DNA of 42,400 bases from an uncultured bacterium (GTDB taxonomy: Bacteria > Verrucomicrobiota > Kiritimatiellia > RFP12 > UBA1067). The DNA is taken from assembly GCA_902802945.1 (NCBI GenBank), contig CADCOC010000050.1, positions 1 to 42,400 on the forward strand, written 5' to 3'. Within the stretch, counting starts at the first letter, position 1, and each line of letters starts with the position of its first letter. Of this stretch, positions 23,097 to 32,258 are shown in pieces. The notes below the pieces were generated by a model, which was given only the letters and a program-made list of their open reading frames with translations, made no database searches and was not told the origin of the DNA. Both the position numbers and the translations under genes were made by a program.

Positions 23097-24428
23097 ATGA
23101 GCCAAGAATTTGAAATCCAGGTTACTGAAGGTCCGCTGAAAGGCCGCAGCTTCGCCGTGCCCGCCGAGGGCCTGCGGCTGGGGCGGCTGTCGGCCTGCGA
23201 GATATCCATACCGGATCCCGCGCTCTCGCGCACGCACTGTCTCTTTGAGGCGCATGACGGCGCGTTGTGGGTGACGGACCTGGCCAGCGCCAACGGGACC
23301 GTCGTGAACGATGAGCAGCTGGGCGCAGACTCCCATCGGCTCAAGTCGGGGGACAAGGTGTTCGTTGGCGACTCCGTAATCCAGGTCGTGGCTAAGGGCG
23401 ATGGCGGCTCTGCCCCGGAGCCCGCGCCTGTTGGGGAGGCGGCGATGCCCACTATAGACCTCGGACTGAGCGGCGGGGAGAAGCACCAGGAAGAGGTGGC
23501 TGAGACACGACCGCAGGCGGGGCGGAGGTTCATTCTCTGGGGTGTGGCGCTTGCGTTCGCCGGTGCGGCCGCAGCGCTGTTCCTCATCCCCGTCGGCACC
23601 GAACAGGAATCGGCGGAGACTGCGCCGTTGGCCGAGGAGGCGGACAACCTCGTATCATTTACCTTCGAGAAGGTGAAGGCTGACACGCGCTCTGTCTATC
23701 GCTACGCCCTAGTGTACGACGGAAAGTCGATGCGCGTCGAGGTGGACGACGTGCCTGAGGCGAGCCGGCACGTGAGGGAGATGGTGGAGCTGTCGGACGA
23801 TGCGCGCAAGCGTCTTGCGGACATCTTCGCTTCCCCCGAACTCCACATCCTCGCCCCGGAGCATGTGGGCAACCCAGCCGAACCCGGCTCGCTGCAGAGT
23901 TTTTCGCTACACGCAATCAGCACGAAGCGCGTGCTGGACATCTCAGTCGAAAACAAGGTCGAGCCGGAGGCGTTTCAGGACATGCGCCTTAAGCTGGAGG
24001 CGTTTGCAGACAGCGAACTCGGTCTGCACGCCATCCACATGCCCGTGGCCAAGCTCAAGGAGCTGAGCGCGGAGGCGCGTCGCGTGGCCGACGCGAAGTG
24101 GGCCGAACGCGAGTCCGGTTTCGGGAACCTTGCCGAGGCCATGCGCAAGTACGACGAGGCGATTCACTATCTCAAGACAGTCGACCCGAAGCCGGCGGAC
24201 TACGAGGAGACCTGCTCTCTGCGAAAGATGGTGAAGGACGAGCTTGACCGCGTCTACATGCTGCACCGCGGCAACGCCGACCAGGCGATCGGCACGCAGA
24301 ACTGGGAACAGGCCAAGTACGAGCTTCACGTCCTGCTGGAGTTGGTCAACGACCCGAACGACGAGCGCAACAAAGAGGCGTCGCGCAAGCTCCTTGAGGT
24401 TGAGGCGCGGATGAAGGCAAAGCGGTGA
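23097..24428 (+). CDS. FHA-domain membrane protein
   Basis: A 443-residue protein. Residues 1-95 are a forkhead-associated domain: LRLGRLSACEISIPDPALSRTHCLFE holds the GR and S-x-x-H phosphothreonine-binding residues, and LASANGTVVN the usual NGT. An acidic and Pro-rich linker leads to one membrane segment at about 143-165 (FILWGVALAFAGAAAALFLIP). The rest has a beta-strand part (VYRYALVYDGKSMRVEVDDV) and a helical TPR-like C terminus (GNLAEAMRKYDEAIHYLKTV, ...GTQNWEQAKYELHVLLELV). FHA inside and a repeat domain outside suggest a phospho-dependent organiser of a secretion or pilus complex. It follows the TadC-like gene by 13 bases. Confidence 0.88.
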   Translation: MSQEFEIQVTEGPLKGRSFAVPAEGLRLGRLSACEISIPDPALSRTHCLFEAHDGALWVTDLASANGTVVNDEQLGADSHRLKSGDKVFVGDSVIQVVAKGDGGSAPEPAPVGEAAMPTIDLGLSGGEKHQEEVAETRPQAGRRFILWGVALAFAGAAAALFLIPVGTEQESAETAPLAEEADNLVSFTFEKVKADTRSVYRYALVYDGKSMRVEVDDVPEASRHVREMVELSDDARKRLADIFASPELHILAPEHVGNPAEPGSLQSFSLHAISTKRVLDISVENKVEPEAFQDMRLKLEAFADSELGLHAIHMPVAKLKELSAEARRVADAKWAERESGFGNLAEAMRKYDEAIHYLKTVDPKPADYEETCSLRKMVKDELDRVYMLHRGNADQAIGTQNWEQAKYELHVLLELVNDPNDERNKEASRKLLEVEARMKAKR

Positions 24429-24442
24429 AAGGTGGTGGAACG

Positions 24443-25777
24443 ATGAAAGGAATGTTGTGGAAGTGCGCGCTGCTGGCTGGCGTCGTGGCGGCGCTGACGG
24501 GGGCGAAGCCGATGTCGATGCGTCTGGACGTCACTGGACGGCCCGAGGGCGCAAAAGTCTACGTGGACGGCACGTTCCGAGGAACGCTGCGCGGCGACTC
24601 CGCGTGTTCCGTCACGCCGCTTGACGCGGGACGGCACCTGCTTCATGTGGAGGCGCCGTTCTGCCGTCCTCTCGACGCATACGTTCGCCTGGACGAGGCG
24701 AACAGCTTTGTGTCGAAGGCCGTGGACCTGGAACCCATGCGCGGGATCGTGCTGGTGAAGACGAAGCCGGCCGGCGCCACTGTGACTTGCCGCGGCAGCG
24801 CGCTTGGTGCCACTCCCCTGCTCATTACTTCCTTGCCTTGCGGCCCAGTCCATACGCTTGAGCTGTCGCTCAACGGCTACCAGAAGAAGCGCGTGGAGGT
24901 CGGCATGACTGACCGCACGCCGCTTGTGCGCGAAGAGTCGCTGGTGCTGGACTCCGGAATCGCGTACTGCACGTCCGAGCCCGCCGGCGCAACCGTCTTA
25001 TTGAACGGCATAGAGCGGGGAACGACGCCTGTCGAGGTGATGGTGCCGCGCGGTGGTGCGGTGCTGACGTTCCGTCTGGACGGATACCAGGACGTCGAAC
25101 AGTCGGTCGGCATGTCGGCCGGCGAGCGGCGTCCGGTAGCGGTAAAGATGGAGGGTCGTCCGGCGCGACTCTCAATCGTGACCGAACCGGACAAGGCCAA
25201 GGTGGTTCTGGACGACAGCTACCAGGGACTTTCCCCGGTCACAATCAAGTCGGCCACTCCCGGCGAGCACGTGATACGCATCGAGCTTTCCGGATATGCG
25301 CCGGTCTCGCGCATGGTACAGCTCACCAACGGCGGCGACACGACCGAGAGATTTACGCTGGAAAGCGTCCTCGGACGCATCGAGGTGGTCACTTCGCCTG
25401 CGGGAGCGAAGGTGTCCCTAGACGGCAAGGCCGTCGGCACCACCCGTCCACAGGGGGATTCCGGTAAGTCCGAAGTCTTGATGATCGAAAACGTCCCGGC
25501 CGGAGAACACGCCGTGCTGGTCCACCTCGACGGCTATTTCGACAAGTCGCTCAAGGTAAACGTGGGGGCGAAGGAGACGAAGCAGTTGCCCGTTACGCTC
25601 AAGCGCAACTTCACGCCCGATACCGAGGTCGAGACGATCAACGGCGCAGAGCCCGTGCGCGGAGCGCTCGTGGAGGACAAGACGAACGCGGAGGAGCTAG
25701 TCCTTGAGGTTCGGCCCGGCGTAGAACGGACGATCCGTCGCGACACGATCCGCAAGATCACAAACCTCAAGAAGTGA
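24443..25777 (+). CDS. PEGA-domain repeat protein
   Basis: The frame opens at a GTG at 24425 overlapping the FHA gene, but the ATG at 24443 begins the signal peptide (MLWKCALLAGVVAALTGA) and follows GGTGG, so I use it; the product has 444 residues. At least five PEGA-type units follow in tandem, each with a P-x-G-A-K/T-V-x-(L/V)-(D/N)-G core, a (G)TTP step and a GEH(V/A/L) turn: GRPEGAKVYVDGTFRG, TKPAGATVTC, SEPAGATVLLNGIERGTTP, TEPDKAKVVLDDSYQGLSP, TSPAGAKVSLDGKAVGTT. PEGA domains are surface-layer or pilus-associated beta modules. The C-terminal tail (VRPGVERTIRRDTIRKITNL) is distinct. It is the likely exported partner of the FHA protein. Confidence 0.85.
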   Translation: MKGMLWKCALLAGVVAALTGAKPMSMRLDVTGRPEGAKVYVDGTFRGTLRGDSACSVTPLDAGRHLLHVEAPFCRPLDAYVRLDEANSFVSKAVDLEPMRGIVLVKTKPAGATVTCRGSALGATPLLITSLPCGPVHTLELSLNGYQKKRVEVGMTDRTPLVREESLVLDSGIAYCTSEPAGATVLLNGIERGTTPVEVMVPRGGAVLTFRLDGYQDVEQSVGMSAGERRPVAVKMEGRPARLSIVTEPDKAKVVLDDSYQGLSPVTIKSATPGEHVIRIELSGYAPVSRMVQLTNGGDTTERFTLESVLGRIEVVTSPAGAKVSLDGKAVGTTRPQGDSGKSEVLMIENVPAGEHAVLVHLDGYFDKSLKVNVGAKETKQLPVTLKRNFTPDTEVETINGAEPVRGALVEDKTNAEELVLEVRPGVERTIRRDTIRKITNLKK

Positions 25778-26514
25778 TGAAGACGCGCCTCGACCAGCTG
25801 CTCGTCGTGCGCGGGCTCGCCGCGTCGCGCACGGTTGCGCAGGCGCTCATCCTCGAGGGGAAGGTGCGCGTGGCGGGACAGGTCGAGCGCAAGGCCGCAC
25901 GGCTGCTGCCGGACGACACGTCCGTGGAGGTGGAGGCCCCTCCGCGTTTCGTCTCGCGTGGCGGCGAGAAGCTGGAAGGGGCCTTCGCGGCGTTTCCGGG
26001 ATGGACCGTGGACGGCCTCGTGTGCCTCGACGTGGGCAGCTCGACTGGCGGGTTCACCGACTGCCTTCTACAGCACGGCGCAGCGCGCGTGATGGCCGTG
26101 GACGTTGGGACGAACCAGCTCGCCTACAAACTCCGCGTGGACCCTCGCGTGTGGGTGCGCGAGAACTTCAACGCGCGCAACCTCACCGTGGAAGATTTGC
26201 CCGAACGCCCCGCGCGCGCCGTGACGGACGTGAGCTTCATCTCCCTCAAACTCATACTGCCGCCGATGGCGGAGGTCCTTCTGCCAGGCGGAGAGATCAT
26301 CTCGCTCATCAAGCCGCAGTTCGAGGCCGGGCGGGGACAGGCCCCTGGCGGCGTGGTGAAAGATCCCGATGTGCGCCAGCGCGTGGTTGACGACATCTCG
26401 CGCTTCGGCCAGGAGACGCTCGGCCTTACGCTCCTGGGCGTGGCAGAGTCCCCAATCCGCGGCCGCGAGAAGGGCAACGTGGAGTATCTTGCCTGGTGGC
26501 GGAAGCGAATGTAA
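25777..26514 (+). CDS. tlyA: TlyA-type rRNA 2'-O-methyltransferase
   Basis: A 245-residue protein. The ATG shares its A with the PEGA gene stop (TGATG); a GTG one codon upstream is the alternative. Residues 2-60 form an S4 RNA-binding domain (TRLDQLLVVRGLAASRTVAQALILEGKVRVAG). Then RFVSRGGEKLEGAF and LDVGSSTGGFTDCLLQHGA, the SAM-binding loop of the TlyA/FtsJ-type fold, followed by VDVGTNQLAYKLR and ISLIKPQFEAGR with the catalytic Lys. Family members methylate ribose of 16S and 23S rRNA cytidines. It is the last gene of the operon; the reason for grouping with surface-system genes is not obvious. Confidence 0.93.
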   Translation: MKTRLDQLLVVRGLAASRTVAQALILEGKVRVAGQVERKAARLLPDDTSVEVEAPPRFVSRGGEKLEGAFAAFPGWTVDGLVCLDVGSSTGGFTDCLLQHGAARVMAVDVGTNQLAYKLRVDPRVWVRENFNARNLTVEDLPERPARAVTDVSFISLKLILPPMAEVLLPGGEIISLIKPQFEAGRGQAPGGVVKDPDVRQRVVDDISRFGQETLGLTLLGVAESPIRGREKGNVEYLAWWRKRM

Positions 26515-26545
26515 AGTGTAAAATGAAAAATGTAAAATGAAAAAA
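26511..26545 (+). repeat. GTAAAATG-type AT-rich intergenic repeat, copy 1
   Basis: Short near-repeats of (A)GTGTAAAATG and AATGTAAAATG right after the tlyA stop. The same type occurs at 41954-41985, also directly after a stop codon. Confidence 0.7.
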
Positions 26546-26579
26546 TAGGGATGAGATGGGGACTGAGGGGGCGAATTTT

Positions 26580-26588
26580 TGGTATACT
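26580..26588 (+). promoter_or_regulatory. Extended -10 promoter of rnfE, leaderless start
   Basis: TTTTTGG-TATACT with the -10 at 26583-26588, seven bases before the ATG at 26596. There is no ribosome binding site. The predicted start of transcription is at or one base before the ATG. Confidence 0.6.
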
Positions 26589-26595
26589 ATGCGCC

Positions 26596-27273
26596 ATGAA
26601 AACTTGGCTTGCATTCTGGTCTGGTATCTTCAAGAACAACCCGACGTTCCGTCTGGTGTTGGGGCTATGCCCCACGCTCGCGGTCACGACGTCGCTTGAG
26701 AACGCGCTTGGCATGGGCTTGGCTGCGTCGTTCGTGCTTATATGCTCGAACGGACTCGTCTCGGCGCTGCGCAAGGTGATTCCCGCCGCCGTGCATATTC
26801 CGTGCTACATCGTGATCATCGCCACGTTCGTGACGGCGGTCAACCTGCTCATGCAGGCGTATCTCCCGGCGCTCTCCGAATCGCTAGGCATCTTCATCCC
26901 GCTGATCGTAGTGAACTGCATCATCCTCGGCCGCGCCGAGGCGTTCGCCTGCAAGAACGGCGTGATAGACTCGCTCGCCGACGGACTTGGCGCGGGCATT
27001 GGCTTCACGCTCGCGCTTGCGCTGATCGCCGCCGTGCGCGAGGTTGTCGGTGCGGGATCGCTCACCATCTGGGGCGACATCGCCATCAAGAACATCCACG
27101 CGAACGGCGTTGTGCTGGCCATCCTGCCTGCAGGCGGATTCATCACGCTCGGACTTCTGCTTGCCCTAATAAACCACATCGGCGCCGTACAGGCACGCCG
27201 TCGCGGTGAACCGCCGCCGTTGCCGATCAACCTTGATTGCCGCCATTGCACGATGTGCAATAACGGGAAATAG
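26596..27273 (+). CDS. rnfE: Electron transport complex subunit RnfE/RsxE
   Basis: A 225-residue membrane protein with six predicted helices. The family pattern is clear: NPTFRLVLGLCPTLAVTTSLENALGMGLA at the start, VHIPCYIVIIATFVTAVNLLMQAY, LGIFIPLIVVNCIILGRAEAFA (the NC-x-x-L-GRAEA motif), then GIGFTLALALIAAVREVVGAG. RnfE is one of the two antiporter-like membrane subunits of the ferredoxin:NAD+ Rnf complex, or the related NqrD in the Na+-NQR complex. The C terminus has a CRHCTMC motif (CxxCxxC), which could bind metal. No rnfA, B, C, D or G gene is adjacent, so it is isolated here. Confidence 0.92.
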   Translation: MKTWLAFWSGIFKNNPTFRLVLGLCPTLAVTTSLENALGMGLAASFVLICSNGLVSALRKVIPAAVHIPCYIVIIATFVTAVNLLMQAYLPALSESLGIFIPLIVVNCIILGRAEAFACKNGVIDSLADGLGAGIGFTLALALIAAVREVVGAGSLTIWGDIAIKNIHANGVVLAILPAGGFITLGLLLALINHIGAVQARRRGEPPPLPINLDCRHCTMCNNGK

Positions 27274-27281
27274 GAATGTGA

Positions 27282-27301
27282 CAAGGGCACCCTCGCCCTT
27301 G
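27282..27301 (+). terminator. Hairpin after rnfE
   Basis: CAAGGGC (27282-27288) and GCCCTTG (27295-27301) form a perfect seven-base stem with a six-base loop eight bases after the stop. There is no T-run, so it may be a terminator of weak or other type. Confidence 0.35.
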
Positions 27302-27355
27302 CAAGGCCTCGGTGGCCCTACCTCGCATCTAGATTTTTCGATTCTTCTCGGCCCC

Positions 27356-27385
27356 TTGACGGGGAAATGCGGAATAGTGTAAAAT
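27356..27385 (+). promoter_or_regulatory. Promoter of the giant beta-strand-repeat gene
   Basis: TTGACG (27356-27361), 18 bases, TAAAAT (27380-27385). The leader holds a short GGGCA-AGG-TGCCC hairpin at 27398-27410 before the ribosome binding site GAAAGG. Confidence 0.7.
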
Positions 27386-27435
27386 ATTCATCGCTTGGGG
27401 CAAGGTGCCCTTGGGTGAGGGAAAGGAAAATGACC

Positions 27436-30400
27436 ATGAGGAAACTGATAGCAGTCGCGGCGGTTGCGGCAAGCATGATGCTACCGTCGTATGCGGCGCG
27501 TACGGTCGAAATCTCCGCGTACGACGAGGCGACGCGAGAAGTCTCGCTTTCGTTCGGCGGGTCGTCGAGCGCGGCGGAGAACGTCTATATCGCGTACGGT
27601 CCCGCCGACTGCGGCGGACACTTCCACAAGTGGCCGAACAGCGTGAACATCGGCACGGTCGCGACGGACGCGACGTCGATGGCGTACGTGCTTCCCGCCG
27701 CGGTCACGCCCGGCGTCTATTACCGTTTCTTCGTGGGCGACTGTCCCTACGACGCCGAACTCGAATACATCAAGGGCGACAAGACCTCGTGGCTCTTGAC
27801 GAGCTACACGCCGTCCTCCAATAACAGGGTGGAGACGGAAATCTACTTCGACACGTATAGTACCGCCAATGCCGGCATCGAGGCGATCTACAGCGCGCGC
27901 AACACCAGCGCAAAAGCCACTTTCACGACGTTGCAGTCCGGCGGCAAGCTGAGAATTGACAGAAAGGACAGCAATGACCAGAGCGCCTCTGCCATAGCCA
28001 TTCCGGTACAGACCCACTATACCATATCCATCGACTACTCGGCAGAGACCATCACGACGAACCTCACCGCCGCATGCGGGATGAAGACGGCGTCGGCGGG
28101 GGCCTATACCGCCGGTGGCTACCTGGCGCTCTTCACGATCAACAGCAATGGTTTCAACGTCAACGAGAATTCGTCAATTGAACGCGGCGGCGGATTCAGA
28201 ATGTACTGGTTCAAGATGTACAATGCCTCCACCGGGAATCTCAACATCGACCTCATCCCCGTGATCGTGAACGGCTCGCCGTGCATGTACGACAGGGTGA
28301 GCGGAAACGTGCTGCCGCGTCTCGGCGCGGCTGGCGGCGCGTTCACAGCCGGGCGCGAACTTTCCCTTGCCGTCGTATCATCGCAGACGTGCCTTTTCGG
28401 AACGCTCGCCGTGGATTCCGCGAATTTCTCGACGGGCGAGATCACTCTTTCGTTCCCGTCGCTTCCTGCCAACGCGACGATCTGGGCCGTCTATGGCACG
28501 AACACGGACGCGGGCGCGTACAGTCCAAACGGCTGGGACCGCTACGTGAAGGCCGCCGACGTGGCGGCTGGCGCGACGAGCGCGACGTTCACCCTGCAGA
28601 ACCTCGCCGGCGTGAGCGACGCCTACCAGTACAAGGCGCTCCGTTTCGTGATGGCGTGGGATTCCGGCAAGACGACTCCGTATGACTACCAGGTGGAATA
28701 CATCCACGCGACTTCGGGGAATTACGTCGATACCGGCATTGTCCCCAATTGCACGGACTCCGCAGCGGCGAAGGTGAACATGAGGCAATATACCGTCACG
28801 CCAATCTGGTCGGCGCGCTCTGCTTCTAACTCCAGGACGATGACGGCTTTCGCGCACAACAGCAAGTATTTCCGCTTTGACCGCAACAATGCACTCACCA
28901 CGCACTCCGGCACCTTCTCGCTCAACAAGGACTACATCCTCGAAGCGGACTACAAGACCCGCATCTACAACGTCATCGGTGAAATCTCCGGGGACAAGAC
29001 CGGTCTGATGGCCAATCCGGGCGACTTCACGCCCGGCAGCAGCCTCTACATTTTCGCCGCGAACAACAGCGGTTCGGTTGGCGGCGAATCGAACACTGAC
29101 CTCTACTGGTTCACGCTTCAGCTGTGGGACGGCTCGCTGCGGCGCGATTTGATACCTGTCGTCAAGGACGGCGCGGCATGCCTCTACGACACGGTGACGG
29201 ACGCCATCATGACGCAGACGGGCACGTTCACCGCCGGCGCGAGGACGGCGAAGAGGTACGGCATGGACGCGATCATGACGTCCGGCCTCTGCATCGACAC
29301 ACGCACAGCCGAAGCTCCGGCGTATGCGCGGATGGTTTCTGACGGCAACGCCTACTCGTGGCGCTTCTACAACCTTGATATGGAGACGATCGCGAATCCG
29401 TCCATCGCGCTGCCCGATTCGACAGTCACGGTGCTGTTCGGTTCTCCCGCAGAAGTTTCCGCGACGCTCGCCGACCGCACGGCGAACGGCTGGACGGCCG
29501 GCGGCTACAAGATGTGCGATTTTACGCTGGATTCGGACGGCTATACGTTCCCCGCAGGCTTTGACTTCACGCCGCTCGAAGGCATAACGCTTGATCTTGC
29601 CGGACACGACTTCACGCTCCCCGCCGCGATGCGCGACGCGGGTCTCGCATTCACCGTCACCGATTCTTCTGCGGCGGGTTCCGGCGGCAGTCTGTTCTTC
29701 GACGTCGGTGGCGGCGCGGTGTACACCAACGAACTCGTCACTCTTTCGGGCAGTCTCGAACTCGTCAAGACGGGCGCGGGCGAGTTCTTCGCCGCGAAGA
29801 CGGGCCAGACGTACACCGGCGGCACGGCGGTCTCCAACGGCGTGTTCACGGTCGGCGGGAACGGCGAAACGGGCGTGCTCGGCGCGGGCGGCGCGTTGAC
29901 GGTGGGCGCGGGCGCGACGCTTGAGATGAACAGCAAGCTTAACTTCCTCAACTTCGACCTTGTCCTCGCCGGCGGAACCATTGCGAACAGCGGCATGAAG
30001 GCGAACGGAAGCTACGTCGTGCCAACCACCGATTCCACGTTCTCCAACATCTGCCTTACGGCGGAATCGACGGTCATCATCAACACGCGCTACGGTTTCT
30101 CGAGTCAGCAGGGGGACGGCAGGGTGCGGCTGGACCTTGGCGGAAACGTTTTCCATTTCGTCTGCGACCACACTGAATTCTTCGACCTCAAGGACGTGAC
30201 GATCGAGAACGGGACGATCAAGACGGGCATGGACGCATCCGAATTCTGCCTGCGCGGCGATTGCATCGCCACGAACAACGTCACGTTCGACGTCGGTTCG
30301 AAATTCGTTTTCCTTGGCAACGCCGCGGATACTTTGGTGAAACTTCAGAACTTCATCAACCGCGTGCCGGCGGCAAACTATTCGTATCGGGACAACGACG

Positions 30401-32220
30401 CGTTGTCGGTTTGTGGCGTGTTCAAGCCCCTGACGCCCTATTGGCATGGCCTCGTGATGATGGACGGTGCGACGCTGGACCTTTCGGAAACGGAAGGGGC
30501 GTTCCCGGCCGCGACGAAACTCTCGCAGGCGACGAATCTCCGTTTCGCGGAGGGCGCGACCGTCACGATTGCGCTGACGAACCGCGCCGACCTCGCGGCA
30601 ATCGCGGCGAGCGACGCGCCGTATGTCGTGACGTGGACGACGACGAACCTGGCGCCGGCCAACGTGACGTTCCAGCTCGACGCGGCGACTGCGGCGGCGG
30701 GATACGTAATCGCGCAGGACGAGTACGGCATCGTGCTGGCGGACGCCGCCGCGCAGGCGACGCCCGTTTACGCGAGGCTGGTGAAGGGCGAGGGCGACGA
30801 ATACGCCTGGCGCTTCTACAATACGCTCTGGAACGACATCACGGCGACGGCGGGCGTCACCGCGCCGAACTCCGGCATCACCGTGTGGTTTGGAAGCGGC
30901 GAGGAGCTTGTCGCCATCGACGCCGACCGCGCTGCGAACGGCTGGACGGCGAAGGGCTACCACACAACGGGATTCGACGTTCCTTCGGACGGATGCGGGG
31001 TTTCGTCCGCCATCGCGAACCTCACCCTTTCCGAGAATGCGACCATCGACCTGAAGGGACACGACTTCACGCTACCGGAATCGGCGCTGACGGCGGATGC
31101 GAAGTTCACCGTGACGGACTCCTCGCCAGACGGCGAGGGCGGCACGCTGACGGTCGTTGTGGCGGATGCCGCGACGGTCTTCGACAACTACAACATTTCG
31201 TTCACGGGCAGCCTGTCGTTCGTCAAGGACGGCGCGGGTGTGTTCACGGAGCGCAAGAACGGGCACACCTACACCGGTGACGTGACGATCAAGGGCGGCT
31301 GGCTGCGTACTGTCGGACATGGAAGAGACGGCGTGCTGGGCGCGCCCTGCACCGTGACCGTTGAAGAGGGCGGAACGCTTGACATCTGCGGCAGAATATT
31401 CTTCGGCGGATTCAACTTCGTCCTTGCAGGCGGAACATTCGTGAACTGCAATAACTACAACACATCGTTCGACGTCAACACCTCCATCACGAATCTGCGC
31501 CTGACGAAGGACTCCGTCATCAACCTTCAAAACGCCCGGTATGGAATGTACGCGGCGGGCGAGCGCACCTACCTTGACCTCGGTGGCAATACGCTTATGG
31601 TCACCAATGGTACAACGTACTTCGACCTCATCAACACGACGATCGAGAACGGCACGATCGAGACGTTCGGTAGTGGTGTCAACTCGATGTTGCTTCCCCG
31701 CCACACGGTGGTCGCCACCAACAACGTCACGTTCATCATCCACAACAACGTCAACTTCTACGGCGATCCGGACAAGTACACCGAACTTGCCAACTACGTT
31801 GCCAAGGAGGACAATGTGGGCATCGCCTCTTCGTCGTCCGACGTCCTGCACATCTGGGGTTCGTTCGTACCGTGTTCGCCCAAGTACCACGGTCTTACGA
31901 TGATGGACGGTTCGACGCTCGACCTCTCGAATCTCGACGCGGCGCTCGCGACGTGCTCCACGGGCGGAACTGTGGCGTACAGCCACTCGTTGCTCAAGTT
32001 CGCCGACAATGCGACGATTCGCGTCAATGTTGGCAATCGTCCGCTCCACAAGGGCGACTACCTCGTGACCTGGACTGCCGAGTCGAAGCCGACAAACTTG
32101 AACACGGTGAAGTTCAAGTGCACCGGCGGCCGTAGCTTTAGGGTTGCGGTGGATGAAGATGGCGAAGGCACAGACGGTCTCCGCTTCATCCCGTCCGGCT
32201 TCTTGATGATCGTCAAATAG
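27436..32220 (+). CDS. Giant secreted beta-strand-repeat protein, adhesin-like
   Basis: The start is set at the ATG at 27436 (GAAAGG nine bases upstream); the product has 1,594 residues. A signal peptide (LIAVAAVAASMMLPSYAA) leads to two LamG/concanavalin-like units at about 110-300 and 415-600, each of which ends DLIPV-x-(K/N)G-x-(A/P)C(L/M)YD, then a V and a GxFTAG segment. Two long units of about 480 residues follow, both opening with AR-x-V, then (Y/A)WRFYN, NGWTA(G/K)GY and GHDFTLP. In their middle are autotransporter-associated beta strand elements such as KTGAGEFFAAKTGQTYTGGT and GVLGAGGALTVGAGATLEMN. The C terminus (LRFIPSGFLMIVK) shows no autotransporter barrel and no sorting tag that I recognise. 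It is probably a surface-bound or released right-handed beta-helix protein for binding host or dietary glycans. Confidence 0.85.
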   Translation: MRKLIAVAAVAASMMLPSYAARTVEISAYDEATREVSLSFGGSSSAAENVYIAYGPADCGGHFHKWPNSVNIGTVATDATSMAYVLPAAVTPGVYYRFFVGDCPYDAELEYIKGDKTSWLLTSYTPSSNNRVETEIYFDTYSTANAGIEAIYSARNTSAKATFTTLQSGGKLRIDRKDSNDQSASAIAIPVQTHYTISIDYSAETITTNLTAACGMKTASAGAYTAGGYLALFTINSNGFNVNENSSIERGGGFRMYWFKMYNASTGNLNIDLIPVIVNGSPCMYDRVSGNVLPRLGAAGGAFTAGRELSLAVVSSQTCLFGTLAVDSANFSTGEITLSFPSLPANATIWAVYGTNTDAGAYSPNGWDRYVKAADVAAGATSATFTLQNLAGVSDAYQYKALRFVMAWDSGKTTPYDYQVEYIHATSGNYVDTGIVPNCTDSAAAKVNMRQYTVTPIWSARSASNSRTMTAFAHNSKYFRFDRNNALTTHSGTFSLNKDYILEADYKTRIYNVIGEISGDKTGLMANPGDFTPGSSLYIFAANNSGSVGGESNTDLYWFTLQLWDGSLRRDLIPVVKDGAACLYDTVTDAIMTQTGTFTAGARTAKRYGMDAIMTSGLCIDTRTAEAPAYARMVSDGNAYSWRFYNLDMETIANPSIALPDSTVTVLFGSPAEVSATLADRTANGWTAGGYKMCDFTLDSDGYTFPAGFDFTPLEGITLDLAGHDFTLPAAMRDAGLAFTVTDSSAAGSGGSLFFDVGGGAVYTNELVTLSGSLELVKTGAGEFFAAKTGQTYTGGTAVSNGVFTVGGNGETGVLGAGGALTVGAGATLEMNSKLNFLNFDLVLAGGTIANSGMKANGSYVVPTTDSTFSNICLTAESTVIINTRYGFSSQQGDGRVRLDLGGNVFHFVCDHTEFFDLKDVTIENGTIKTGMDASEFCLRGDCIATNNVTFDVGSKFVFLGNAADTLVKLQNFINRVPAANYSYRDNDALSVCGVFKPLTPYWHGLVMMDGATLDLSETEGAFPAATKLSQATNLRFAEGATVTIALTNRADLAAIAASDAPYVVTWTTTNLAPANVTFQLDAATAAAGYVIAQDEYGIVLADAAAQATPVYARLVKGEGDEYAWRFYNTLWNDITATAGVTAPNSGITVWFGSGEELVAIDADRAANGWTAKGYHTTGFDVPSDGCGVSSAIANLTLSENATIDLKGHDFTLPESALTADAKFTVTDSSPDGEGGTLTVVVADAATVFDNYNISFTGSLSFVKDGAGVFTERKNGHTYTGDVTIKGGWLRTVGHGRDGVLGAPCTVTVEEGGTLDICGRIFFGGFNFVLAGGTFVNCNNYNTSFDVNTSITNLRLTKDSVINLQNARYGMYAAGERTYLDLGGNTLMVTNGTTYFDLINTTIENGTIETFGSGVNSMLLPRHTVVATNNVTFIIHNNVNFYGDPDKYTELANYVAKEDNVGIASSSSDVLHIWGSFVPCSPKYHGLTMMDGSTLDLSNLDAALATCSTGGTVAYSHSLLKFADNATIRVNVGNRPLHKGDYLVTWTAESKPTNLNTVKFKCTGGRSFRVAVDEDGEGTDGLRFIPSGFLMIVK

Positions 32221-32226
32221 CCGCGT

Positions 32227-32258
32227 AAGACCGAGGCGGCCTTGCCACATTATTTTTT
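32227..32258 (+). terminator. Possible terminator of the giant gene
   Basis: AAGACCG (32227-32233) pairs with CGGCCTT (32237-32243) with one mismatch, followed by a T-rich stretch reaching the T-run at 32253. It lies between two convergent genes. Confidence 0.35.

Noticed and set aside
28378..31062. An 894-codon open frame on the minus strand opposite the giant beta-strand gene
   Set aside because: Long antisense frames are expected opposite GC-rich genes. The product is Arg/His/Val-rich with no domain, while the plus strand has a signal peptide and repeats.
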